NCBI GenBank assembly: GCA_021495925.1
Contig: JAKEKT010000017.1
Span: 399,573-463,572, forward strand
Direction of reading: 5' to 3'
DNA from: Diplodia intermedia
Lineage: Eukaryota; Ascomycota; Dothideomycetes; Botryosphaeriales; Botryosphaeriaceae
Length of the DNA stretch: 64,000 bases
Positions 34,684 to 44,974 of this stretch are shown piece by piece; within the stretch, counting starts at the first letter, position 1; the number at the start of each line of letters is the position of its first letter. The position numbers and the translations under genes were made by a program. The notes beneath the pieces were generated by a model, which saw only the letters and a list, made by a program, of their open reading frames with translations, was not told the origin of the DNA and did not search any database.

Positions 34684-35392
34684 TGCGACGGGTGGGTGCT
34701 GGTGAATGGAGGAGAGTCAGGAGGGAGGGCGCGGCGTCGGCTGCGACGAGGCACGAAGATCCAGGGGCGGTTGCGACGGGCGGGCTTGCGATGCGGGCGG
34801 AGCGAGTGAATGAGCGACTGAAGGTGCGGTCCGCCAACCCGTTCGACGAGCGCGATATAGTTCGGGCGAGCCCTGGAAGTTGACGAGATTCGAGCTGTGG
34901 GCGAGCAAGGAAGGTTGGAGTTGAATCGAAGGGAGAGCGGCCGGCTGGAGGGTGCAGGTCGAGCGTTCGCTGCTTACCGTTCCTAGAAGACGCTAGGTCG
35001 CGCCCCCTAATTATTAACTACGCGAGAGTCGACGCTGCCGCTCTTGCGCGCTCACTTTATTCAGAACAGGAAGACACCGCCAGCACGCAGCACCCACGCA
35101 GCTCGGCGACGGTGCGACCGCTGCGGTGCTCGCGCCGTGCAGCATCCGCAGGCCCTTGAGGGGTGCCGGAGCGTGCAACAGCTTCGCAGAGCTGCAATGT
35201 CGGCCTCAAGAGCAATGGCGCTAACGCAGCCAAAGTGGGCCCGGCCGCCGCGTTCAGAAGCAGCCCACTCGCTGATTTTCTCTCACCCGGCCGTCGATCC
35301 CTACGCGGCACGGCGTCCGCATTCCCTCCTCCGTCGAACCTCGCCGCCGAAGCCAATCGCGCGAGAACGTCCCCTCACCACCGTCCCAGAGG
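34684..35392. promoter_or_regulatory. divergent promoter region, G-beta / adenosine deaminase-like
   Basis: 709 bases between outward-pointing start codons. GC-rich overall with a short AT-rich island (TAATTATTAACTA) near 35008-35020. No RNA gene seen. Confidence 0.45.
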
Positions 35393-37097
35393 ATGGACCA
35401 GACTGCTGCCCGCTGGCTTGCCAAGGCCCTGCCGAAGGTCGAGGTACGCAACGAGGCCCAGAGCCCAGCCGCAACCCACTAGCGGCCCAGCGGAATCGTC
35501 CACCCGTCCCGGCTACCTCGGGCTGACTGTTCGCCGCCAGCTCCATGCGCACCTAAGCGGAAGCATCGATCGCGACTGTCTGCACGAGATTTGGACACGG
35601 CGGAAGCAGGCAGACGACCGCTTCGACCTGCATGACCCCCTGGACGCCATCCCGCCCGGCAAGGTCGACTACGACCTCAACACGTGAGCCGCTTTTTCCT
35701 CTTTGCTGCATCGAGCCCGTCGTGGGGTCAAATGAGCTTCTGCATGGGCGCGCTGAGCTCCCACACCTGCCTTCGCTTGGTAAGCCTCAGGCGCCCGTCA
35801 CACGGCCCAGCAGGCCCCGGGAATGAGCTTCTATGCGCGCCCACAGGAATAGACGCTTCTGTGAGACCACGCGTGCGAAGGCATGGGCACATCTGGGCTC
35901 GCTGTCGGCTTCAGAAGCGAGCGAAGCTACATCGCGCCACTCGCACGGCCGGATGACTGCTTCGGTCCTTTTCACAGGCGTGTTCGTTCCTCTCCTCTGG
36001 TTGAACCTCCTATATCTCCCCCTCATCACAAACATTTCGCAGCAACTGCATTCCGGTTTTCTGCTTCAATATGGAGCTCAAGATGCTTCTCTGCTAAGAG
36101 AGAGGAGCTGCCGCGGCTGACTGGTTTTGATGTAGCTTTTTCCCGCTCTTTTCTTCGTACATCTACAAGCTGTGCAGTGACGTTGAAAGTATTCAGTATG
36201 CTTGAATACTTCCAGTTTGACTGCAACAACTACTCACCAGCCAGATATTCCACACTCTCGGTGCTCGAGTCATTCCGTCGGGATAACGTCGTGCACTTGG
36301 AACTAAGGACGACGCCACGCGCCATTCCAGACCAGGGGATCACAAAGACGCAATATGTAGAGACGATACTCGCCTGCATCGAGGAGCACAATGCCCGCCC
36401 CTTGAACACAATGCATACAGGTCTTATCCTCTCCGTGGATCGCCGCAACTCCTTAGTCGAAGCTGAAGAAGTTGTCGGTTTGGCATTGTCATTCCAGTCG
36501 AGGGGCGTTGTTGGAATCGACTTGTGCGGCGACCCTGTAAAAGGCGATGTACGCATCTTCTCCGGGGTGTTCGCTAAAGCCAAGGCTGCGGGCATGAAAA
36601 TCACTGTCCATTTTGCCGAAGCCGCTGCTTCCTCTACCGACACAGAGCTGTGGACATTACTGAACTGGTACCCGGATCGGATTGGACATGTCATTCATGT
36701 GAAAGAAGAGATCCGCAAGAAGATCATCGAACAAAAGATTGGAGTTGAGTTATGCATCAGCTGCAACGTCCATGCCAAAATGATCACGGGAAGCTTCCAG
36801 GACCATCACTTTGGGTGGTGGAGAAATTCCGGCGTCGGGGTAGCGCTGTCAGTAAGTGATAAGCCACACTGGACAGCGTTTTCAGGCGATGAGTTGACGT
36901 TCGCGCTCTAGACGGACGACGTCGGTGTCTTCTGCAGTCCTCTTTCCGAGGAGTATTACCTGGCCATCACACATTTCAACTTGAGCAGAGAGGATGTCAA
37001 AGAGTTGTGTGAAGGTGTGGTGGATATCATCTTTGCGAGCGACGAAGAAAAATCCCGACTGCGGAAGCTGTATGCATCTTGGGACGGATGGAAGTGA
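35393..37097 (+). CDS. adenosine deaminase-like protein (ADAL / N6-methyl-AMP deaminase family)
   Basis: Five exons: 35393-35443, 35541-35683, 36136-36195, 36245-36851 and 36912-37097 (348 residues). Metal and catalytic motifs are in order: HAHLSG near residue 19, VVHLELRTTPR, GIDLCGDP, HFAEAAA (the HxxE helix; the common form is HAGE), RIGHVIHV, SCNVHAKM and the metal-binding TDDVGVF. ADAL proteins hydrolyse N6-modified AMP to IMP and are distinct from true adenosine deaminase. Intron 2 is 452 bases, far longer than others here. The sequence reads continuously across it as DLNTFFPLFSSYIYKLCSD, so no exon appears to be missing. For intron 3 I used GTATGC...GCCAG, giving VESIQYSTLSVLESF. Confidence 0.88.
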
Positions 37098-37688
37098 GCG
37101 CTTGAGTAGCTACTGCCATTTTGCGGGAAACCAAGTAGGGGGACTGCGAGCTGTTGGGTGCAATAAGAAGCTCGCGGCGCTGAAGTATAGCGTGATCTAC
37201 GGGCTCGGTGTATCGTTGTTGGCTCTTGGTACGCACTGTAGCAATTGCGTTTTAGCCTGGGGCTTGTTCATAAACCGTTCATGCGAAACAGCGTAGATGG
37301 TCTTAGCTGCGCAATACATCATAGACGTGATAAAACGAAACTATTGACCAGTTCGAACGGAAAAGAAACGCTGCAGGTGCATTGTTAATTACCCTTGCAG
37401 GGATGCATGTTCTAGAAGGATTTTGCAAGATGCCTTGCATGAAACCGAAGCCTCTCTCACTTTGGCACACGTGTACATGTGATCGCGCGTACGCGTAAAC
37501 TTGGCCGAAGTTCTCGCTGACGCCATGACGAACTTTCACCCCACCACTTGTGCTGCTTACTACTTTGCACCTTTCCCTTCCTACATACGCGCGCCAAACC
37601 TCAACGCAAGATCACTAGAAAGCATCAACTAGTGAAGGCGCCTTTACAGCCAACCAGTCCGTCTAGCCATCGGACAACCGCGTCCCAG
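37098..37688 (+). other. intergenic region between two plus-strand genes
   Basis: About 590 bases; 3' UTR of the deaminase gene and promoter of the next gene. No distinct element recognised. Confidence 0.45.
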
Positions 37689-40120
37689 ATGGCGCCCTCC
37701 AGAAGATCCGCGCGACAAACACGGCTGGGTTTCACACCGCTGCCCTCCTCGTCGCCTGCTGCTGCACATTTGTCGCGCGATGTACGTAACCGTGCCGCTG
37801 CGGTGGATTACACTGGCTCTCCAAGTCCCGTGAAAAGGCGCAAGATAGCGCAAAATGATAGCGTTGTCGAAGGTAGGCTTACATTCTGGTGTCCTGTCGA
37901 AGAATGAGATATTGTCAATGTGCCCGGCCCCGAATGTCGGGTATGTACTTGGCAAGGCCGTCTGGCGATCCCCTCACGCTACTCATGTTGCGAGACTAGA
38001 CCTCACACAGGCTCTGCTCTGCATGCATGAGACAGCGATGCCTGTTTGCGCGCCTTCGTAGCTTCCCCAAGCTCTTGCGCCAAAGCGACCTTGCGAAAGC
38101 TGTTTTGCGCACAAATCTTATATTCTGTACACATTTGAAGCTGACCAAATTCGATTCTCACAAGTAGGAACCACGCAAGCCACCATGCCAACAAGAATCA
38201 AGCACGATCCAGATCTGGAAGGAGACCACAGTAGCGACAGTGACAGCGATTCCATTCCAAAATCGCAACGAAGGAACAGCGCGTTCTTCGCCGGCGGCAG
38301 GTCTAAGTCACAGAAGAAGATCACCTTTACCCAACTGAACGAGCCACTACCAGCGGTCAAGAAAGAGGGCAATCATTCTGCGGAAAAAGTACCAGAGAGT
38401 GATAGCTCGTCTGAAGATATTCCGGTGCGCAAGCGGACCCAACCTGCCACCCCGAAGGCTGCATCCTCGAAAAAGTCCAGGAAGAGGGATGCTTCGCCGG
38501 ACAGCTCTCCAGGGTCACTACCAGCAAGCAAATATAAGACGAGAGCAAGCAAGCGGCGCAGACAGTCTCAACAGGCAGCTGCAAGCAATTCTGACGACTC
38601 CGAGGAGCTCGACATTGTGGGCGGGCCATCGAAGGCCTCAACTCGCGAGTCTGATATTGGTGACCCCGAATCTAGCGGCGACGACATTCTGGCTTCCTCG
38701 CCTGGATCAATTTCGAGGAGAGGAAGGGGCAAACAATCCTCTCGAGTGTACAGTGAAAATGAGAGTGATGATATCCCTGTGTCGACCAGGAAGAGGAGAG
38801 CTCCTCCGGTTTCCGACAGTGAAGATGAACCAGCGGCTCAGAGATCTCGCAGGCGGTCACCTTTGGCGGTTCGGCGGGAGCAGGAGGACCTTGCGGAAGA
38901 CCTCGAGTTTCTTGGTTCATCGCCACGGAAGCTAGATGTCCCCCGTAGGCCACGAAACGCGCCAGCGGCGATAAACGCTCGTCAAAAGGCACTGGAAGCG
39001 CTCAGGAGACGCCGTGCTGGCGAGAAAGATTCATCTCCAGAAGCCGAAGAGGCACCTCAACCAAGGCGCCACCGTGCTCTATACGACACAGAATCGGAGT
39101 CTGAGTCGGAATCTAACCAGGATGACGAAGAGGAAACGGACGAAGACGAGGATGAGCTGTCCAATCGGCCACATGCCAGGGTACATCAGGCAACGACAAT
39201 GGACATGTTTCAGGAGGATGATGATGATGAAAATTTCGTCGTCGAGGATGAAGACGAGACTATTGGGGTCCCTGGTGAGAATGCTACCATACCTCTCGCA
39301 TTCACCAGCATTAGCCGTGCCAAAGGCAAGGACCTGTTCAAATACGCAGTGGAATGGATGGTTCAAAAGAAGCTGAATCCGGGGTTTGCGAAGGACGATG
39401 AGATTTACAAGCTGACGTTCAGGAAATTGGACGATGAGGTCAAGGGGCTTGCAGGGTCGAAATTCACGTCTTCAGCATGGACGCGAGACTTCACCAGGGC
39501 TCTGCACGCCAGACCACGGTTTGAATCTATCGAAATTAACGGTTCATCGAGGCTTCTACTCGAAAACCACTGTCAAGCATGCAATCGTCGGACTCATCCG
39601 GCCACATGGGATATCATGTTGACGGGGAAAGCTTACAAGGGCGACACTCTCTCTGATTTAGAAGATAACGATTCATCCGACTCAAACGAGTCAGATGATA
39701 GCGATTCAGATGATGAGGACCGTCGCTCTGTAGATGCGAACGGGCACTCACTCCCGCCGGTCTCTGCAGTCTTCCACGTTGGCGTACACTGCAAGACCAA
39801 CGCAGAGACAGCCCATACACTGACACACTGGCGTTGGCATCTGTACGACTGGGTCAAGGACCATCTGCTGTTGCAGGGTCACCTTGATGCGGAGAAAATC
39901 GTGGAGCGCGACGGATGGAAGACCAAGAAGAGAATGAAGTATGCGAACAAAGTCGTCGATGAAATGCAAGCGAACGGGGACATCAAGAAACTATGGCACG
40001 ATTTCAGGGCCACCATCAATACTGCCAGGGAAGCCAAGGTGAGTTCGTAAGCTTTACCATGCGTCAAATCAGTTTCTAACCGTACCTCAGCAAGCTGGTT
40101 CGAGCCGGTTCACTAGATGA
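37689..40120 (+). CDS. acidic nuclear protein with C-terminal DUF4211-like domain
   Basis: Three exons: 37689-37872, 38168-40038 and 40091-40120 (694 residues). The N-terminus is basic and Ser/Pro-rich (MAPSRRSARQTRLGFTPLPSSS), the middle alternates acidic Ser/Asp/Glu tracts with Lys/Arg clusters, and the last 270 residues form a globular part (DLFKYAVEWMVQKKLNPGFA ... CQACNRRTHPATWDIMLTGK ... FHVGVHCKTNAETAHTLTHW). The conserved CxxC and HCK elements suggest a zinc-stabilised fold of the DUF4211 type. The nuclear role is inferred from composition; no function is established to my knowledge. Intron 1 is 295 bases, and the downstream ATG at 38185 could act as an alternative start. The tiny last exon gives the ending KQAGSSRFTR. 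Confidence 0.82.
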
Positions 40121-40777
40121 GCCAGGTCTCAGTCAAAGCAACCGGGCTCTATGCATGCCCTTGAATCGAACACTCTTCGGGCATTCTGGTGTCTTCGTGC
40201 CGACCCCATTGGAATTGGGGCCCCTTGGTCTTGAGATATGCAAATAGACTTGGAAGAGAGTGGCAGATTACATGGATGGTTTAAATTTAGGACTGAGTGA
40301 GCGGCTTCTTTTCTCGTTTCATTCGTTGATGCACAGACTGCTTGATAAGCGGGGAGTCGATGGAAGCCTTTACACTCATAGTTTCTTTGAAAGGGTATCC
40401 ATATTGCCGTCATAACCTTGGATTGGCGAAACCTAGTCATATGACTCAACGCACCGGTCACCTTGCGTATGCTTGGGGCGTCAAACTTCATTAAGAGATA
40501 TCTGGGCCGCTTTTTCTTCTTTCTGAATCCTAATACCATTTCCCTGAGGATTGGCCGATGTTTTGAGGCTAACAACACTGCCGTTCTTTACCCTACACCG
40601 GTGCCCTTATTCTCATTATTCCGTACGACCGTTGGGTGTTGGCTTGTCGTCTATGCTGAACTAAATGAATCCTAACGTCATTTAGTGGGTTTCTTTGCAC
40701 AGTGGTGTGGCCCGCCATCACCATGCCGTTCTTCCTCCGTCTCCTTAGACCGCACACGGAGTCCAGGATGCGCTTCC
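40121..40777. other. convergent intergenic region
   Basis: About 660 bases between two 3' ends. AT-richer than surroundings. Nothing beyond probable 3' UTRs seen. Confidence 0.45.
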
Positions 40778-41535
40778 TCACCGGGGTAAGCCACTCCCGG
40801 CACTGCCCCCGGCTGCAGCACCCTCGCCGCTGCCGCTGCCTCTGGTCCGAGCGATCAGGCTGACACGAACGGGCTCGGTGGGGCCTTGAGCCATCAGCTC
40901 GTCGAGACCGAGGTCGCGCCAGGCGGGCTGGCGCTGTTTCTGGGTGGCGCGCTGGATACCGAAGGCGGCGTGCTGGTCGGGCACCACGTCATCCTCATCT
41001 TCCGGGTTGATGGGCTGATGCTGCGGCGGCACGTAGATCTCCTCGGGCAGCAGCGGCGTGCGCGTGAACTCCTCGAATAGGTCGGCGAAGCGAGGCTGCG
41101 GGAGGTGGAGGTAGGTGCGGGAGGAGTCGCGCGACTGGGGTGAGGTTAGCAGGGACATATGTGGTTTGGGTATGAAAGTGGCTGGGCAACGGAACGTCAG
41201 GTGATGGATACGGGAGTAGTCGCATTGGAGGCCTACCATGGTGGATTGGTTTGAGCGTGGGGAACGTAGGGTGGTTGTTTTGCGATCGGATCCAGTAGGT
41301 CGGAGAGCTGGGTTTATGCTCGGAAGGGCAGGCAAGGCTCAACAACACCAGGCTCGGTGGCTCAGACACGCCGCCTGCGGAAGATTGGACGCAAAACGGA
41401 GTTTCGTGTGCGTTTGGTCCTCTCGCGGTCCTCAAGGTAGGCCCTGATGCGGATCTTGATTGCCCAGGCTGGCTGCAGTTGGATGGTTAGGACGGTCCAG
41501 AGGTAGGCGCGAATCAAAGCGGTCTTGAGAGTCAT
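40778..41535 (-). CDS. small hypothetical protein
   Basis: Proposed exons on the minus strand: 41535-41398 and 41134-40778 (164 residues). The first exon encodes an amphipathic stretch (MTLKTALIRAYLWTVLTIQL, then PAWAIKIRIRAYLEDRE) and the second a conserved-looking acidic segment (RFADLFEEFTRTPLLPEEIY ... VVPDQHAAFGIQRA ... AWRDLGLDELMAQGPTEPVR) and a Gly-rich tail. The acceptor at 41135 is strong, with a GCTAACCTCACCCCAG branch and 3' site. The donor is uncertain: GTTTTG at 41397 keeps the frame but is weak, and an in-frame GTCTGA lies a little further downstream. I do not recognise the family. The neat acceptor and non-random second exon argue for a real gene. Confidence 0.5.
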
Positions 41536-42318
41536 GACGGGCAAACATGTGATTGGGAGTGTGCATGACAAGCAGACAAACACTTCGGAATGGAAATAGA
41601 AGATGGCGGATGTGGAGGGCTAGTGTTCTTATTTAAAGAAGTTCCCACAGCCACGTCGTTTGCAGTTAGGGCTGTGGAGCAGTGCTCACGGAATGGAGGC
41701 TCAGCGGTACGCGCAATTGGGGCTGACTAGAGGGAGTAACGAGAGAGCTCAAGCGTACCAAGCCGGGTTACCCACGGAAGCGGCGCAAGTTCCTCGCAGC
41801 GAGCGCGACGAGGTGGGCGGAAGAGTCGGAATGACAGTGCCGGTATCCGATCAGCAGGCCGAGGTGGTCTGGTGGTTCGGCTTAGCTGCTACGCGGATTC
41901 AAGCCCAAGGGCAGAGAGGTGTTTCGTTGGATGTTTGGTGCACCTTGAGTTAGCGCGTCGGTGGGGCGCAGCGTCCGGGCTTCAAACTGCGCAGATGGTC
42001 GCTCCACCCGCGCGTGCAGTAGCCGGATGCGCAACCCGGGCGCTTCGCCCGCCGCAGCCGCCCACACCAGCAGTTGGCGCCAAGCCTCGGGCCGACCTCG
42101 CTTAGGAATTCTCGCACTGTGGATAGCGCAAATCGACCCAACGCGACACGCAGAAACGACGACCTCCGAGACGACCACGACGGTAACCCTGCCCCTCCGG
42201 ACGAGCTTCTTTCAACGAGTGCGTGTTGCTGCTTGCCGTGCTCTTGCGCTGCTGCATCCATTCTAACCCGGCTCCCGCTGCAGACACCTCCGTCCCACGA
42301 CACCGACAACTCGCAACC
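41536..42318. promoter_or_regulatory. divergent intergenic region, small hypothetical / uS14
   Basis: About 780 bases. A TTATTTAAAG element at 41630-41639 could be a TATA-like site for the minus-strand gene. CT-rich DNA precedes the ribosomal protein start. No RNA gene seen. Confidence 0.4.
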
Positions 42319-42775
42319 ATGGCCCACGAGACCGTCTACTTCTCCCGTCCCCGTACCTACGGCAAGGGCGCCCGCGGCTGGTACGTCTGAACCCGGCAGC
42401 AGATGGCGTCGATGGAAAGGACCAAGGCAGCTTTATACGCCCAAGCCGGGGCAAGGGAGGGGAGAGCACCTTGATGGAAGCGATCGAGATACCATGATGG
42501 GCGCCTGTTGAATGATTCGCTGACGGATCCTGCTTATAGCCGCGTCTGCACCCACAAGGCCGGTCTGATCCGCAAGTACGGCCTCAACATCTGCCGTCAG
42601 TGCTTCCGTGAGAAGTCCACCGACATTGGCTTCGTCAAGGTACGAATATTTCCCGCCCCTGTTGAACAAGGGCCCACCAACCACCGCGACACGTGTCGAA
42701 ACGAAGTTTCTGGGAAATGTGGTGCAAAAACGGCGCTTGCGAATTGATGGCTGACTTCTGGCGCAGCACCGGTAA
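42319..42775 (+). CDS. rps29: 40S ribosomal protein uS14 (S29)
   Basis: Three exons: 42319-42380, 42540-42639 and 42767-42775 (56 residues, the exact family length). The start is MAHETVYFSRPRTYGKGARG. The zinc-binding pairs CRVC and CRQC are present, with HKAGLIRKYGLNICRQCFRE between and around them. The last exon is only nine bases (CAC CGG TAA), supplying the terminal His-Arg of S29. Both introns (159 and 127 bases) are longer than the local average, common in ribosomal protein genes. I looked for a box C/D snoRNA in them and found no adequate pair of boxes. Confidence 0.97.
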
Positions 42776-43587
42776 ACTGGTCACTGGAAAGGAGAGATGA
42801 GCTGTCTGGGGGGTTATCTTTGGGAAACAGTCATGAGCGGTCATGGGCTATAAAAGCGTACGCGAGTGACGCAAAAATGGAGTTTCCTTCATTCTATGGG
42901 CCTTGTTTCACGACCTGCGATGAAATCTCGCATTGCTCCGTGGGCTGGATTCACTGAAATAGGAATTCAGTTCTCCGTCTCGATCCCCGTTTTCACTGGC
43001 AATGAACTCAATGCAGCATCTTTGACGCACTCATCTGAGGAATTGCGTTGCGGCCCTTTGTATCCCACCCGCTGTCCATGATGCAAACAAGGGAATCCAC
43101 AGGCAAGAATAGCACGAGGATCACACTCGCCCAGCACCCAGGGAAATGAGCAACGACTTGCCAAGATCCATGCCTGCGCTCCAGTGCTGCTTTATGGATG
43201 CTTCTTTGAATATTCCATCGAGCCAAATGCTTATCTCCCTTGCAGACATCCCCAGCAGATCGCGGCCCGCTTCATAGTTGGGCCGTACGTTTGAATACTA
43301 CTATGTATCGCGGGCTGTTTATTCACTCGTAAGAATCCACGCGCCGCTAGCGCTATCTAATTCAGAACGTAACTTTACCAAAGCAGTCACGTTATACGCA
43401 CGCACGCACTGCACGAGACGTAGGGCAGGCGGCGAGCTGGTAATGCAAACATTAAGCGTGCGCCTACCTTCAACATCATCCACCACGCGGACCGAGTTGC
43501 AGCGACAAACTGATTCCTGTTGGTTTAGTGCAATGCTCTGCATTCATCACGGGGATTGAAGTATCATCTTCACCGTGCGCAACAACT
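42776..43587 (+). other. intergenic region
   Basis: About 810 bases between two plus-strand genes. Mixed composition; no recognisable promoter element, RNA gene or repeat. Confidence 0.4.
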
Positions 43588-44703
43588 ATGGCTCCGGTGG
43601 ATCTCCCTAGCCTTGTCCGCCGGGGCGCGAACAGCTTGGGCTATGCAGGTTGGCGTTTTATGAATTTGACATCCCCGCCCCCGTCCACTGCCGTGCCGAC
43701 TGGGGCTCTTGGAGCCTCATCGAGCTCACTTGTCACTCTGAGTGATTTCAACGGCACGGCCAGCGTATCGTCAATCACCCGTCCACCACCTTACCCAAGT
43801 ACGCTTGTGACAGAGCTACCGCGTCCTTCAACCCCGCAGGCACGTTCAACTATTACGGGCTTCACAACTGAAACTACCACACTCTCACTCTCACTCTCAG
43901 GACCGCCGAACACTACTACACTGTTTGTGACCATGGCCGGTACCGATACCGATACTACTACTATCTTCACGGCCGTCACTGCCCCACCGATTCACCTGTC
44001 CTTGCAGACACTTCCGCTTTCGAGAGCGCTTGACACCGACACTGGGAGACGCTCTACGACGGTGACTATCACGCGGTTCCCAACCCCGACCATCTACACA
44101 ACCATAACCCTCACATGGTTTCCACCCCCCTCCACGACTACGATTACAGAGCTCACGACTCAAATCCCATCGACAGCGACTGCGACCCCAGCGCCAGACA
44201 ATCCCCATGGAGTCCACGGTAGTGGCGGCAATGACAATGATCCTGCCCCCAGCTTCGCGCACACCAGAGCGTCACTCACCACAAGCTTCCAAAGCACTAG
44301 CTTAAGCATCCCCAGCACAAGCTTATCGTTCTCGTTCTACATCACTGCTGGCCTCCCCGCTGCCTCATTGCCGGACAGCCCAACCACCAGATACATCCCA
44401 TCCTTCAGCTCCTGCACAACTCACACAAGCCAGCCTAGTTACTCAGCCGTCGCCGGCACTGGGAAGGGTTCCGCCGAACAGGAGAAGTCCGTTACGACGA
44501 TTGTGGGTACGGTATGCGGAGCTGTCACATTTGTCCTGGCATTGTTTGCGGTGGGCGCCTGGTGGATGCACAAAAAGGGTGCGAAGAAGGCCAAGAAGGC
44601 TAAGAATGAGAGGTCGGGATCGACAGCGGCGAGTGGCAAAAGGGCATCAACAAAGGCTACGTGGATGAGCGGTGGGCTCGGAGTAGGTGAAAGGGAGGTG
44701 TGA
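43588..44703 (+). CDS. Ser/Thr-rich mucin-like single-pass membrane protein
   Basis: One intronless frame of 371 residues. About 300 residues are Thr/Ser/Pro-rich with stretches such as TTTITELTTQIPSTATATPA, likely heavily O-glycosylated. A transmembrane segment follows (VGTVCGAVTFVLALFAVGAW), then a strongly basic tail (KKGAKKAKKAKNER). This is the form of fungal wall-stress sensor-like or Mid2-like proteins. No N-terminal signal peptide is visible from the ATG at 43588 (MAPVDLPSLVRRGANSLGYA), which is unusual; an upstream exon may be missing, or the protein may be inserted as a signal-anchor. The family cannot be named. A CT-dinucleotide-like run near 43877-43900 encodes Leu-Ser repeats. 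Confidence 0.65.
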   Translation: MAPVDLPSLVRRGANSLGYAGWRFMNLTSPPPSTAVPTGALGASSSSLVTLSDFNGTASVSSITRPPPYPSTLVTELPRPSTPQARSTITGFTTETTTLSLSLSGPPNTTTLFVTMAGTDTDTTTIFTAVTAPPIHLSLQTLPLSRALDTDTGRRSTTVTITRFPTPTIYTTITLTWFPPPSTTTITELTTQIPSTATATPAPDNPHGVHGSGGNDNDPAPSFAHTRASLTTSFQSTSLSIPSTSLSFSFYITAGLPAASLPDSPTTRYIPSFSSCTTHTSQPSYSAVAGTGKGSAEQEKSVTTIVGTVCGAVTFVLALFAVGAWWMHKKGAKKAKKAKNERSGSTAASGKRASTKATWMSGGLGVGEREV

Positions 44704-44974
44704 ACATGGCAGAGAGGCAGGTGTTGCTGTGGGTAGTAGGCGTTCGGATTTGGCTTGGATTATTTTTGCAGCCACACAATGATACACCCTTTAACCCGTT
44801 CTAGAGCCAAGTGGGGCTGGGCCATTTTGACGAAGCAGGCGCTGCGGGGTAGGCATCTATTTATCCACCGGTATCATCCGGAATCTGGATCGCGCACCTG
44901 TTTATTTACGCCTGACTTTTTCCCCTCCGTCCCCGCCATGCAGATCGGATTGACTTTCGCATGCACACAAAGCG

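Noticed and set aside
40091..40115. Possible Pol III B box (GGTTCGAGCC)
   Set aside because: No A box or tRNA stems around it, and it lies in the last exon of a coding gene.
42381..42766. Box C/D snoRNA within the uS14 introns
   Set aside because: C-like ATGATGG and D-like CTGA elements are only about 28 bases apart and no terminal stem closes them.
43877..43902. CT-rich dinucleotide-like run as a regulatory pyrimidine tract
   Set aside because: It falls inside the mucin-like coding frame and encodes a Leu-Ser repeat.
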